From Bacillota bacterium (lineage in GTDB: Bacteria > Bacillota > Clostridia > Peptostreptococcales > Anaerovoracaceae), in the NCBI GenBank assembly GCA_905372035.1, contig CAJPNN010000004.1:1-58332 (forward strand): DNA of 58,332 nt, given 5' to 3'. The translations under genes were made by a program, and so were the position numbers. Below, piece after piece: positions 17,525-27,259 of the stretch (position 1 is the stretch's first letter; each line of letters opens with the position of its first letter). The notes under the pieces were generated by a model. That model was not told where the DNA came from. It saw only the letters and a program-made list of their open reading frames with translations, and did not search any database.

Positions 17525-19432
17525 TTGGCTAAAGAAAAATATTACATAACCACGCCTATATATTATCCGAGTGACAATTTACACATCGGGCATACTTATT
17601 GTACGGTTATGGCGGATGCCATGGCGAGATTTAAGAGGATAACGGGCTATGATGTAATGTTTTTAACGGGAACCGATGAACATGGTCAAAAGATACAGAA
17701 AAAAGCCGAAGAAAACAATGTTTCGCCGAAAGAGTATGTAGACAGAGTTGTTGACGGGATAAAAGAACTTTGGAAGACTATGGAGATTTCATATGACGAC
17801 TTTATAAGGACTACAGACGAAAGGCATGTAAAAAGAGTTCAGGATATCTTTCTTAAGATGTATGAGAACGGAGATATATACAAGGGAAATTATGAGGGTT
17901 GGTATTGCAGAGAATGTGAGGCATTTTGGACGGATGTTCAGGCGGAAGCCGGGAAATGTCCGGATTGCGGCAGGAGCATAGAAAAAGCCGAAGAAGAAGC
18001 ATATTTTTTTAAACTCTCTGAGTATCAGGATAAATTGCTTGATCTGTTTGAGAATACACCTGAATTTTTGGAACCCGAGTCGAGAAGAAATGAAATGATA
18101 AGTTTTGTAAAACAGGGACTTGAGGATCTTTGTATATCAAGGACGAGTTTTGACTGGGGAATACCTGTACCTATAGACGAAAAGCATGTTATATATGTTT
18201 GGCTTGACGCATTGTCAAACTATGTTACGGCACTCGGATATCCGGGTAAAGATATTGAAAAATACAATAAATATTGGCCTGCCGACGTTCATTTGGTAGG
18301 AAAAGAGATAGTAAGATTTCATTCTATAATATGGCCTGCTATGCTGATGTCCATAAAAGAACCGCTTCCTAAAAAAGTTTTGGGACATGGATGGATTCTT
18401 CTTGAAGGAGGCAAAATGTCAAAATCGAGAGGTAATGTTGTCGATCCGGTCAAACTGATTGAGAGGTACGGGGTAGATGCTTTAAAATATTTCCTGCTGA
18501 GAGAGTATACTTTCGGTCAGGACGGGCTTTTCACTAATGAGGTTATGCTGAACAGAATGAATTATGACCTTGCAAATGATTTGGGTAATTTAGTCAGCAG
18601 GACCGTTGCGATGATAGAAAAATATAACGACGGTATAATTCCCGAAATAGCGGAAAGTTGTGATCCTGACGGAGATCTTGAGGAGATTGCCACAGGTACG
18701 GCATCCAAAGTTGCCGCATATATGGAAGAATTCAGTTTCAGTCAGGCACTTGAAAGTATCTGGACGCTGATAAGGCGTACGAATAAATATATAGATGAAA
18801 CCATGCCTTGGGTTTTGGCTAAAGATGAAGCAAAAAAAGACAGGCTTGATACGGTTCTTCACAATCTTGCCGAAGCGATAAGAACAGTTTCGATTTTGAT
18901 TTACCCTTTCATGCATACGACGTCCACGAAGATCAGGGAGCAGCTCGGAATAGCCGATAAGCCTGTAGTTTGGACCGACTCTGAAAAGTTTGTTATGCTT
19001 TCCGGAGAAAAAGTTGAAAAGAAAGACCCTATTTTCCCGAGGCTCGATATTGAAAAAGAGATAGAAGAACTTGAGAAAATGAACGGAACGAAAGAAAAAA
19101 CGCCTGATTACAAAGAAGAGATATCTGTAGATGATTTTGATAAAGTCGATCTCAGGACGGGTAAGATTATAGAGTGTAAAAAACATCCTAAAGCCGATAA
19201 GCTGTTAGTTTCACAAGTTAAAATCGGCGGTGACGTAAGACAGATAGTTTCAGGGATCGCAATGCATTATTCTCCTGAAGACATGGTCGGAAAAAGTGTT
19301 GTCGTCGTGGCGAATTTAAAGCCCGTTAAGCTTAGAGGAGAGCTTTCCCAAGGGATGCTGCTCTTTGCGGACAACGGCGAAAAGCTTGAGATCGTAACTT
19401 CGGAAGCTGAAGATGGAAATCAGATAAGATAG
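17525..19432 (+). CDS. metG: methionyl-tRNA synthetase
   Basis: MetG charges tRNA-Met. The class I signatures are IYYPSDNLHIGHTY (HIGH) and GGKMSKSRGN (KMSKS, near residue 297). A zinc-type knuckle region reads CRECEAFW...CPDC. From about residue 535 the C-terminus is an OB-fold tRNA-binding domain (DKVDLRTGKIIECKKHPKAD). The most likely start is TTG 17525, nine bases after AGAGGAG (17509-17515), giving 635 residues. The in-frame ATG at 17516 overlaps that ribosome binding site, and another start at 17492 would overlap fabZ. Confidence 0.95.
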   Translation: MAKEKYYITTPIYYPSDNLHIGHTYCTVMADAMARFKRITGYDVMFLTGTDEHGQKIQKKAEENNVSPKEYVDRVVDGIKELWKTMEISYDDFIRTTDERHVKRVQDIFLKMYENGDIYKGNYEGWYCRECEAFWTDVQAEAGKCPDCGRSIEKAEEEAYFFKLSEYQDKLLDLFENTPEFLEPESRRNEMISFVKQGLEDLCISRTSFDWGIPVPIDEKHVIYVWLDALSNYVTALGYPGKDIEKYNKYWPADVHLVGKEIVRFHSIIWPAMLMSIKEPLPKKVLGHGWILLEGGKMSKSRGNVVDPVKLIERYGVDALKYFLLREYTFGQDGLFTNEVMLNRMNYDLANDLGNLVSRTVAMIEKYNDGIIPEIAESCDPDGDLEEIATGTASKVAAYMEEFSFSQALESIWTLIRRTNKYIDETMPWVLAKDEAKKDRLDTVLHNLAEAIRTVSILIYPFMHTTSTKIREQLGIADKPVVWTDSEKFVMLSGEKVEKKDPIFPRLDIEKEIEELEKMNGTKEKTPDYKEEISVDDFDKVDLRTGKIIECKKHPKADKLLVSQVKIGGDVRQIVSGIAMHYSPEDMVGKSVVVVANLKPVKLRGELSQGMLLFADNGEKLEIVTSEAEDGNQIR

Positions 19433-19447
19433 GATCGGTACAAAGAG

Positions 19448-20215
19448 ATGTTGTTTGACTCACATGCACATATAAACAGTGAAAAATTTGATAATAACAG
19501 GGAAGAGCTGGCTAAATGGATAGAAGAATCCGATGTGGATTTTGTTATGGACGTCGGTTGTGATTTTGAATCGTCGGTTCTGTCGGTAGAAAATGCGGCA
19601 AAGTATGATTGGTGTTACGGTGCTGTAGGTTGTCACCCGCATGAAGCTGACAGTATGGATGATGAGACTTTACTCATGTTCAAAGGACTTGCAAAGAAGC
19701 CTAAAATTAAAGCGATAGGTGAGATAGGGCTTGACTATCATTATGACTATTCGCCCAGAGATGTTCAGCAATATTGGTTTCGCAGACAGATAGGGCTTGC
19801 ATTGGAACTCGGAATGCCGATAATAATACATGACAGAGAAGCCAACAACGATACGATTCAGATACTGAAGCAGGAGGGAGCATTCGACACGAAAGTACTG
19901 CTCCACTGTTATTCGGGGAGTGCAGAGCTTGCTAAAGAATATGTGAGGCTCGGAGCGACAATTTCTATCGCAGGGCCTGTGACATTTAAAAATGCGAGGA
20001 GAGCGGTTGAAGTCGTGGAAACCGTACCCATTGAGAATCTGTTGGTCGAAACGGATTCCCCGTATCTGGCACCTGAACCTTACAGAGGAAAGATAAATAT
20101 GCCTATGTATGTGAAACGGACGGCGATGAAAATTGCGGAGATCAAGGGAATGGATTATGAGGAAGTTGCAAAGATAACCTGTGATAATGCCAAAAGGTTT
20201 TTTGATATTGAGTAA
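19448..20215 (+). CDS. tatD: TatD-family metal-dependent hydrolase (DNase)
   Basis: A 255-residue TIM-barrel amidohydrolase-type nuclease. Metal ligands are seen in DSHAHI (N-terminal HxH), the Glu of GEIGLDYHYD, HDREAN, HCYSGS and the Asp of VETDSPYLAPEP. It begins 15 bases after metG, a very common gene order in Firmicutes that points to co-transcription. The family has 3'-5' exonuclease activity and roles in DNA repair or RNA quality control; the exact substrate here is unknown. Confidence 0.92.
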   Translation: MLFDSHAHINSEKFDNNREELAKWIEESDVDFVMDVGCDFESSVLSVENAAKYDWCYGAVGCHPHEADSMDDETLLMFKGLAKKPKIKAIGEIGLDYHYDYSPRDVQQYWFRRQIGLALELGMPIIIHDREANNDTIQILKQEGAFDTKVLLHCYSGSAELAKEYVRLGATISIAGPVTFKNARRAVEVVETVPIENLLVETDSPYLAPEPYRGKINMPMYVKRTAMKIAEIKGMDYEEVAKITCDNAKRFFDIE

Positions 20216-20361
20216 TTTGCAAATGACAATATAAAAAAGATACCGGATATTCATCAGGTGACAGATTTGACAGGGATCACGGTAAAAAATTAAGAAAGAT
20301 GATATGGGAAATCAATGATGATAATTGCGGAAAATAAAAGTGATTATGGCAGAAGTTAAGG

Positions 20362-21987
20362 ATGATTGCGGATAAAGTAAAAAAAAATATAGAAGAAAAA
20401 AAACTTATAGATAAAGGCGATATGGTTGTTTTGGGGCTTTCGGGAGGTCCGGACTCCGTGTGCCTTTTTTCAATTTTACAAGGCTTGCGAGATGAGATCG
20501 GTTTTGAGATGTCATGTGTTCATGTCAACCATATGCTTAGAGGAAAAGATGCGGAAGCCGACTTGGATTATTGCTGCAAGCTTTGCGAAAAAAACGATAT
20601 ACGATTTTTTCCGTTCGTGGTAAATGTACGTGAAGAAGCTGAAAAGTGCAAGGTTTCTTTTGAAGAAAAAGGCAGGGAAATAAGGTACGAAAAATTTTTA
20701 AGTGTAGCCGATGAATACAAAGATTCGGGTAAGCGTGTGAAAATTGCAGTGGCGCACCATTTTGACGATCAGGCGGAAACGATTATTATGAGGATAATGA
20801 GAGGGACAGGAACGGACGGTCTTGCGGGAATGAGGTTTATGAGAGAAGAAAACGGAATACCGATTGTAAGACCGTTGCTTAATATAAAGAAAGAAGATAT
20901 AAACGATTATTGTTCGAAGGTTGGCCTTATGCCGAGGATCGACTGTACCAACGAGCAAAGCGACTATGTGAGAAACAGAATAAGACTTGAACTTTTACCG
21001 TATATGAGAGAATATTTCAATGAAAAGGTCGATGAGAGCATTTGCAGGCTGGGAGATCTTGCCGCTTTGGACAGAGAATATTTCGATGTCTTGACGGAAG
21101 ATGTTTTGTCGGAAAGTGAAGTTATAAAAGATAAAGTTAAAACTCTTTGGAGATTTGACAGGAAAAAGATACGGAACCTGCATGAAGCTGTTTTCGGAAG
21201 ACTTGTTCTTAAGATCTTCAGTAAAGGAAGTTTTGCGGACGGGCTCAGCTATGAGAGGATTCATGCCTGTTTAATGCTTGTGCAAAGCGGTGCTAACGGT
21301 AAAACTGTAGAGATGCCTTGCAGATTTTATATGTATGTAAGCGCTAGTAATGTAGACTTTTATATTCTCAATGACAGCTTTGAGAATATAACTGCCGTAG
21401 GTACAGGTAATTTCGACGAACACGAAATAAAGACCGACATATGTAAAAAAAAGCAGTATGCGGAGGAAAAACAGGAAGACGGAAGAAGACATAAAAGGGA
21501 AAATATAAAAGCGGAGTTTGTATATAAGCTTAAAGTCGGAGATATATTTGAAACCATGTTTGATTTACCGGCGGGCAGGGTAAACATGCGTGTAATAGAA
21601 CTAAACGGAGATATGGAAATATCGGATTCGGATATAGAAAAATCATCTTCCTTCTCCGGGAATGGAAATACCGTAACCGGAGAAAAAAAGGGATATGAGA
21701 CAATATGGAAAGGGAAAATAGATTATGATAAATTATGTGAAGCGACAAATTCTCCGGAACTTAGGACAAGAAGAGCCGGAGATTATATAGTGCCGCTCGG
21801 AATGAAAGGGAAAAAGAAATTGAAAGATTTTTTCATAGATAATAAAATCTCGCCTATAGAGAGAAATTCGGTTCCGCTTCTTTGTGCGGGCAGTGAAGTT
21901 TTCGTTTTGATAGGAGAAAGGATAAGCGATAATGTCAAGATTGATGAAAAAAGCAGGAGAGTGCTGTTACTTGAATATTTGAAATAA
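20362..21987 (+). CDS. tilS: tRNA(Ile)-lysidine synthetase
   Basis: TilS converts C34 of the tRNA-Ile CAU anticodon to lysidine so that it reads AUA. The N-type PP-loop SGGPDS is near residue 27, followed by VHVNHMLRG, HHFDDQAET and the RPLL segment; the C-terminal substrate-binding domain includes RTRRAGDYIVPLGMKGKKKL. The length of 541 residues exceeds the usual 450-470. The extra length is a charged, low-complexity region near residues 355-440 (KKKQYAEEKQEDGRRHKREN) that has the look of a linker insertion. ATG 20362 has only a weak ribosome binding site. The gene lies directly upstream of ftsH, a typical order, but hpt, often found between them, is absent. Confidence 0.93.
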   Translation: MIADKVKKNIEEKKLIDKGDMVVLGLSGGPDSVCLFSILQGLRDEIGFEMSCVHVNHMLRGKDAEADLDYCCKLCEKNDIRFFPFVVNVREEAEKCKVSFEEKGREIRYEKFLSVADEYKDSGKRVKIAVAHHFDDQAETIIMRIMRGTGTDGLAGMRFMREENGIPIVRPLLNIKKEDINDYCSKVGLMPRIDCTNEQSDYVRNRIRLELLPYMREYFNEKVDESICRLGDLAALDREYFDVLTEDVLSESEVIKDKVKTLWRFDRKKIRNLHEAVFGRLVLKIFSKGSFADGLSYERIHACLMLVQSGANGKTVEMPCRFYMYVSASNVDFYILNDSFENITAVGTGNFDEHEIKTDICKKKQYAEEKQEDGRRHKRENIKAEFVYKLKVGDIFETMFDLPAGRVNMRVIELNGDMEISDSDIEKSSSFSGNGNTVTGEKKGYETIWKGKIDYDKLCEATNSPELRTRRAGDYIVPLGMKGKKKLKDFFIDNKISPIERNSVPLLCAGSEVFVLIGERISDNVKIDEKSRRVLLLEYLK

Positions 21988-21999
21988 ACATGTTACAAT
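21971..21999 (+). promoter_or_regulatory. promoter of ftsH (extended -10)
   Basis: TTGAAT at 21971-21976, a 17-bp spacer and TACAAT at 21994-21999, with TG one base upstream of the -10 (TGTTACAAT). The promoter overlaps the end of tilS and leaves a 35-base leader before the ftsH ribosome binding site GGAGG (22029-22033). Confidence 0.65.
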
Positions 22000-22041
22000 A
22001 CTCTGAATAAGGTTGTTTACTTAAAAGTGGAGGTAGTATAA

Positions 22042-23910
22042 GTGAAAAAAGGATTTAAAAACTTGGCGATTTATATAGTCATATTCGCTATTATAATAGT
22101 GATAGCTACTTTATATAAAAATCCGGGATTTTCCGACGGAAAGCAGATACCGTTTTCAAAATTAGTTCAGTATGTATCGGATGAGAAAGTTAAAAGTGTT
22201 GAAATAAATGGAAGAGTTTTAGAGGGAGAACTGAAAAACGGAAAAGAATTCGTCTCCTACGCATGGTCCGGGGAAGATCTTAAAATTCTGGAAGAAAGGC
22301 TGCTGTTTAAGCAGATGGAGGCCGGAGATATAGTGGTGAGCAGTGACAAACCGAGAGAGACGGGATGGATATTGAACCTTCTGCCTACGGTTGTCACTAT
22401 AGTGTTGTTTATATTTATATGGATGTTCTTTATACAGCAAAGTCAGGGCGGCGGCAAAGTTATGTCGTTCGGTAAAAGCAGAGCCAGGCTCCAAAAGGAA
22501 GAGGACTTGAAAAAGGTTTCTTTTAAAGATGTTGCAGGGCTTGAAGAGGAAAAGATCGAATTACAGGAAATCGTAGATTTTCTTAAATATCCGAAAAAAT
22601 ATCAAAGTCTCGGTGCCAGAATTCCGAAGGGGACTCTGCTGGTAGGCGGTCCGGGAACCGGAAAAACTTATATTTCCCGTGCCACTGCGGGAGAAGCGGG
22701 AGTTCCGTTTTTTACTATAAGCGGTTCGGATTTTGTGGAGATGTTTGTCGGTGTGGGAGCATCAAGAGTCAGAGATTTATTTGAGCAGGCTAAGAAAAAT
22801 TCACCATGTATAGTTTTTATAGATGAAATTGACGCTGTCGGAAGAAAAAGAGGCGCCGGCATGGGCGGCGGAAATGATGAGCGTGAACAGACGTTGAACC
22901 AGCTGCTTGTTGAGATGGACGGGTTCGGAGAAAATACGGGAATCATAATACTGGCGGCGACCAACAGACCCGATGTGCTTGATCCGGCACTTCTTCGTCC
23001 GGGAAGATTTGACAGGCAGATAGTTATAGGCATGCCGGATATAAAGGGGAGAGAAGAAATTTTTCTTGTACATTCGAGGAACAAGCCGCTTGACAGCAGT
23101 GTGGATCCTAAGGTTTTGGCGAGAAGAACTCCGGGATTTTCTCCGGCGGATATAGAGAATATGCTTAACGAAGCGGCATTGATAGCAGCGAGACGAAACA
23201 GTAAGGTGATCGTCATGGATGACATAGAAGAAGCAATTACCAAAGTTATTGCAGGTTCTGCAAAGAGAAGCAGAGTTATAAGCGAAAAGGAAAGAAAGCT
23301 TACGGCATTTCATGAAGCGGGACATGCTATTTTGGCAAGGCTTATACCCGGGGGAGACCCTGTCCATCAGATAACCATAATTCCTAGAGGCAGAGCGGGC
23401 GGATTTACCATGACGTTACCTTTGGAAGAGAAGTACTATGAGACCAAGTCGGGTATGAAAAATATGATCATACATCTTTTAGGCGGTCGTGTTGCGGAAA
23501 AGCTTACGCTTGACGACATAAGTACGGGAGCGAGCAATGATATAGAAAGAGCGACTGAAATTGCAAGAGCTATGGTTACGAAATACGGTTTCAGTGAAAA
23601 AGTGGGCCCTGTAAATTATAGCAGTGAAGATGAGGTCTTTTTAGGCAGAGATTTTTCCACAAGACAAAATTTCTCAGAGGAAATGGCTTCAATCATAGAT
23701 ATGGAAGTTAAGGCGATCGTGGAGAACTGCTTTATTGAGGCTGAAAAAATGCTTTCGCAAAATATAGAAAAGCTGACAATAGTTGCAGAAGCTTTGCTTG
23801 AAGTTGAAACCCTTGACGGACAGCAGTTTGAGAGGTTGTTTACGGGAGAAGCCGATAAAGAGCTGATAGCGGAAGAAATAAATATGAAGAGTAACAAAAA
23901 GGATAATTAA
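22042..23910 (+). CDS. ftsH: ATP-dependent zinc metalloprotease FtsH
   Basis: A membrane-anchored AAA+ protease that degrades damaged membrane proteins and regulators. Two transmembrane helices (about residues 8-24 and 113-132) flank a short external domain. The AAA core has Walker A GGPGTGKT near 205 (the usual context is GPPGTGKT), Walker B IVFIDEIDAVGRKRG and the second region of homology ATNRPDVLDPALLRPGRFD. The zinc site is HEAGH near 424. The length of 622 residues is normal. Translation starts at GTG 22042, nine bases after GGAGG. Confidence 0.97.
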   Translation: MKKGFKNLAIYIVIFAIIIVIATLYKNPGFSDGKQIPFSKLVQYVSDEKVKSVEINGRVLEGELKNGKEFVSYAWSGEDLKILEERLLFKQMEAGDIVVSSDKPRETGWILNLLPTVVTIVLFIFIWMFFIQQSQGGGKVMSFGKSRARLQKEEDLKKVSFKDVAGLEEEKIELQEIVDFLKYPKKYQSLGARIPKGTLLVGGPGTGKTYISRATAGEAGVPFFTISGSDFVEMFVGVGASRVRDLFEQAKKNSPCIVFIDEIDAVGRKRGAGMGGGNDEREQTLNQLLVEMDGFGENTGIIILAATNRPDVLDPALLRPGRFDRQIVIGMPDIKGREEIFLVHSRNKPLDSSVDPKVLARRTPGFSPADIENMLNEAALIAARRNSKVIVMDDIEEAITKVIAGSAKRSRVISEKERKLTAFHEAGHAILARLIPGGDPVHQITIIPRGRAGGFTMTLPLEEKYYETKSGMKNMIIHLLGGRVAEKLTLDDISTGASNDIERATEIARAMVTKYGFSEKVGPVNYSSEDEVFLGRDFSTRQNFSEEMASIIDMEVKAIVENCFIEAEKMLSQNIEKLTIVAEALLEVETLDGQQFERLFTGEADKELIAEEINMKSNKKDN

Positions 23911-23930
23911 CGTCTCGTTTAGGTGATTTT

Positions 23931-25508
23931 ATGAAGATGACTTTAAAAGATTGTATTGAGCTGCCTGTGTTTTGCGGTGCGGAAGTTTTAACAAAAAAAA
24001 TAGATTTGGCAGGTAAAAAAGTCAGAGGGATATCCGTTATGGACAGTACGGATTCGGATGTATTTTACAATTTTGCAATAAAAGAAGATGAGCTGCTACT
24101 CTCATCTTCTTTTGGTTTATCAGATGATTTTGAAAAGCGGAAGGAAATTTTAAAAGAGCTGTCGAGAATGAATGTAGCGGGACTTATAGTTTTCAACTTG
24201 CACGCAAGGGAAATGAGGATGCCTGATTCACTTATTTCATATGCGGAAGATGTGGGCGTTCCGCTGATTACTATATCAGAAAAAAGAAAAACGGATTATG
24301 GGAAAGTAATAAACTCCGTTATGGAGAGATTGTTGCATGAAGACAGTTTTGAAAACCGGCTCATCAGTAACACCATATTTCACCTTTTAAATTTCGAGAA
24401 ACATACAAGCTTTCAATCTGCGGCAAGGGAAGCGGCTATAAGCAATAATTTTCAGTTGATTCTTTTGAGCGAGGATTTCAATCCGGTGTTTGCCGTTGAA
24501 ACCAGACATGAAGCAACGATAGATGACGCTATCAAGCTCGGTATGGAAAGAGACAGAGATATTGAAAAATCGAATATATATACGATGATAGATGTGAACG
24601 GAGTATTGACTTATTGGGGGCCTGTAAAGATAGACGGAAAAAAGCATTATATGTTTATCGTTGACAATGAGGACTCATATTCCGCAAGCGAGATAACAAA
24701 GCTTGCGGAGATCCTGGAGCTTGCAATGGGTATGTGGAAATATACGCCTAAAAGAGATACGAAGAAGGAATTTGTAAAAGCGCTTCGCAGAGGAAACCGC
24801 AGTTTGGCATACAGCTTAAGAGAAGAGGCGGGGTTTGTAGATTATAAACTTTTGAGTGTATTTTCGATAATGGGCGGGCGAAAAGATTTTTATAACAAAA
24901 TGTTTTCCGAATTTGAAGAAAGCAAAGGATTAAAAATAATAAAGCTGATAGAGGACGGAGAGATATCGGGAGTTATAACATGCAGATCGGATAACGAGAT
25001 AACGGCCGGAGAGATAGATCTGTTCGAGAAATTTGGAGATCTTGAAGACTCTCATGTTTTCCACGTAACCGGGATTGATGATCTTGAGGGAGCGGCTACG
25101 GGATTTAAGCTCATAAATGAAACGGCGGCTTTTGCAAAATATATTTTTCCGATAAAGAGATTGTTTTCAAAATACGAACTGGCGCTTGCAGGTAATTGTA
25201 TGAATATTTCCATGCAGGGAGGCGCAGTTAAAAAGAATTATCAGGATCTGATAGGAGCTTTCAGGCTTTCAAAAGAAATAAAGGACAAACAACTGCTTGA
25301 AACTCTGACTATTTTTGTTCTGGATGCAGGTATGAGTACGGGAAAGACGGCTAAACTTATGAATGTTCATACAAATACAATACAGTACAGGTTAAAGAGA
25401 ATCAGAGACATATTGGGTGTGGATATAACGGGAGGCAGTGTATTTCCGGGTCTTACAACAGCATTGGCAATAGAGAGAATGGAAAAGGTTATCAAAGGAT
25501 TTAATTAA
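23931..25508 (+). CDS. PucR/CdaR-family transcriptional regulator
   Basis: A 525-residue cytosolic regulator. The N-terminal region (about 5-125) is a PucR ligand-binding domain (LKDCIELPVFCGAEVL, SRMNVAGLIVF). The middle resembles the degenerate GGDEF-like CdaR domain. The C-terminus (about 455-520) is the PucR-type helix-turn-helix (MSTGKTAKLMNVHTNTIQYR). It is placed directly upstream of, and on the same strand as, the decarboxylase subunit genes at 25688-28160. That position suggests it senses a substrate and regulates them, but the ligand is unknown. ATG 23931 follows a weak AGGTGA. Confidence 0.88.
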   Translation: MKMTLKDCIELPVFCGAEVLTKKIDLAGKKVRGISVMDSTDSDVFYNFAIKEDELLLSSSFGLSDDFEKRKEILKELSRMNVAGLIVFNLHAREMRMPDSLISYAEDVGVPLITISEKRKTDYGKVINSVMERLLHEDSFENRLISNTIFHLLNFEKHTSFQSAAREAAISNNFQLILLSEDFNPVFAVETRHEATIDDAIKLGMERDRDIEKSNIYTMIDVNGVLTYWGPVKIDGKKHYMFIVDNEDSYSASEITKLAEILELAMGMWKYTPKRDTKKEFVKALRRGNRSLAYSLREEAGFVDYKLLSVFSIMGGRKDFYNKMFSEFEESKGLKIIKLIEDGEISGVITCRSDNEITAGEIDLFEKFGDLEDSHVFHVTGIDDLEGAATGFKLINETAAFAKYIFPIKRLFSKYELALAGNCMNISMQGGAVKKNYQDLIGAFRLSKEIKDKQLLETLTIFVLDAGMSTGKTAKLMNVHTNTIQYRLKRIRDILGVDITGGSVFPGLTTALAIERMEKVIKGFN

Positions 25509-25539
25509 ATAAAAATAATGTATACAACAAATTAAACCG

Positions 25540-25588
25540 TTGAAATAAAAAGGGAATTGATATATATTAGGAGTGTATATTATACGCT
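25540..25588 (+). promoter_or_regulatory. promoter and palindromic operator candidate of the decarboxylase operon
   Basis: TTGAAA at 25540-25545, a 17-bp spacer and TATATT at 25563-25568 form a strong promoter. A near-palindrome, AGTGTATA-T-TATACGCT at 25572-25588, covers the expected start point and could bind a dimeric regulator such as the adjacent PucR-family protein (inference). About 100 bases of leader follow, including a possible CCGTC/GACGG hairpin (about 25600-25630), before GGGAGG at 25675-25680. Confidence 0.6.
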
Positions 25589-25687
25589 TGGTATGCTCCG
25601 TCAGGCGAGTTTGGATTTTTGTCCGACGGCAGCTCTTTAAAAGGATATAAATTTTGCGTTTTTCGCAGTATTATGGGAGGAGTTTAC

Positions 25688-27229
25688 ATGAACAAGCTTG
25701 AAGATCTTCGCAAGAGAAAAGAAGCTATCGCTCTCGGCGGAGGAGAAAAAAGAATTAAGGCACAGCACGACAGAGGTAAGCTGACTGCCAGAGAGAGGTT
25801 GGATGTCCTTTTTGATGAAGGAAGCTTTGTTGAGATGGATGTGTTTGTTTCCCACAGGTGCAATAATTTTGATATGGCTGATACTAAAGCTCCCGGAGAC
25901 GGAGTTGTGACAGGGTATGGAACAGTAGAAGGAAGGCTTGTTTTTGCATATGCACAGGATTTCACCGTTCTTGGAGGCTCTCTCGGTGAGTATCATGCGG
26001 AAAAAATCGTTAAAGTGCAAAACATGGCGCTAAAGATGGGAGCACCTATAGTAGGACTCAATGATTCAGGCGGAGCGAGGATACAGGAAGGTGTTTGCGC
26101 TTTGTCGGGATTCGGAAAGATTTTCTATAACAATACGATTTCGTCAGGTGTAATTCCTCAGATTTCAGTTATAATGGGACCGTGTGCAGGCGGAGCGGTT
26201 TATTCGCCGGCTATAACGGATTTTATATTTATGGTTGACAAAACAAGTCAGATGTTTATAACAGGTCCGCAGGTAATAAAAACCGTCACAGGTGAAGATA
26301 TTTCAGCGGAAGCGCTAGGCGGAGCAATGACGCATAACAGTACGAGCGGTGTAGCGCATTTTATAGGTAAAGATGATACGGAAACATTGCTGCAGGTCAG
26401 AGAGCTGCTCGGATATTTTCCGTCCAATAATTTGGAGACGGCACCCGTTTATGATACGGGGGATGATCCCAACAGACTTATTCCGGAATTTGAAACAATA
26501 ATTCCCGACAATCCGAACAAGGCTTATGATATATATGATGTAATCAAAAAGCTGGCTGACAATGAGAAGATATATGACGTTATGCCGCATTATGCGAAAA
26601 ACATAGTGACGTGTTTTATAAGAATGGACGGGCAGACTGTAGGTGTAATAGCAAATCAGCCTAAGTTCGGAGCAGGATGTCTTGATATAAACGCTTCGGA
26701 TAAAGCCGCAAGGTTTATAAGGCGTTGTGATGCTTTCAATATTCCGCTTCTTACCGTTGAGGACGTGCCGGGATTCTTGCCGGGAACGGATCAGGAGACG
26801 GGCGGTATAATAAGACATGGAGCCAAAATGCTGTACGCTTATTGTGAGGCTACAGTGCCTAAGATTACGATGATTTTGAGAAAAGCTTACGGCGGAGCAT
26901 ATATAGGGATGTGTAATAAAGAACTTGGAGCCGATTTGGTATTTGCTTGGCCTACGGCTCAGATAGCGGTAATGGGAGCGGCGGGAGCAGCCAATATAGT
27001 GTTTAAAAACGACATAAAGGCAGCTGAGGATCCTGCAGCGAAGAGAGCCGAAAAAATTCAGGAATATGAAGATATGTTTTCAAATCCTTATGTTGCAGCC
27101 GAGAGAGGATATGTTGATGATGTAATTGAGCCGGCTACAGCAAGACAGAGAATTATAAGCGGATTTGATATGCTTGCTTCCAAGAGGGAATCTTTACCTG
27201 CCAAGAAGCATGGAAATATTCCGCTATAG
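25688..27229 (+). CDS. mmdA: acyl-CoA carboxyltransferase, methylmalonyl-CoA decarboxylase alpha-type
   Basis: The 513-residue product transfers the carboxyl group of an acyl-CoA to biotin. It has the carboxyltransferase double crotonase-like fold. The signatures are RGKLTARERLDVLFDEGSF, AQDFTVLGGSLGEYHAEKI, LNDSGGARIQEGV, the oxyanion stretch GPCAGGAVYSPAITDF and, in the C-terminal half, KAYGGAYIGMCNKELGAD. The length matches MmdA (about 510) rather than GcdA (about 590). ATG 25688 lies seven bases after GGGAGG; an upstream in-frame start would add 23 residues without family match. OadG-like and biotin-carrier genes follow. Propionyl-CoA carboxylase beta is the alternative, but the neighbours favour a Na+ pump. 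Confidence 0.9.
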   Translation: MNKLEDLRKRKEAIALGGGEKRIKAQHDRGKLTARERLDVLFDEGSFVEMDVFVSHRCNNFDMADTKAPGDGVVTGYGTVEGRLVFAYAQDFTVLGGSLGEYHAEKIVKVQNMALKMGAPIVGLNDSGGARIQEGVCALSGFGKIFYNNTISSGVIPQISVIMGPCAGGAVYSPAITDFIFMVDKTSQMFITGPQVIKTVTGEDISAEALGGAMTHNSTSGVAHFIGKDDTETLLQVRELLGYFPSNNLETAPVYDTGDDPNRLIPEFETIIPDNPNKAYDIYDVIKKLADNEKIYDVMPHYAKNIVTCFIRMDGQTVGVIANQPKFGAGCLDINASDKAARFIRRCDAFNIPLLTVEDVPGFLPGTDQETGGIIRHGAKMLYAYCEATVPKITMILRKAYGGAYIGMCNKELGADLVFAWPTAQIAVMGAAGAANIVFKNDIKAAEDPAAKRAEKIQEYEDMFSNPYVAAERGYVDDVIEPATARQRIISGFDMLASKRESLPAKKHGNIPL

Positions 27230-27259
27230 AAGAAGCGCTTTAAGAAAGGAAACAGCGAT

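Noticed and set aside
20272..20300. Promoter of tilS starting with TTGACA
   Set aside because: TTGACA is present, but the hexamer at 17 bp is TTAAGA and there is no better -10 nearby.
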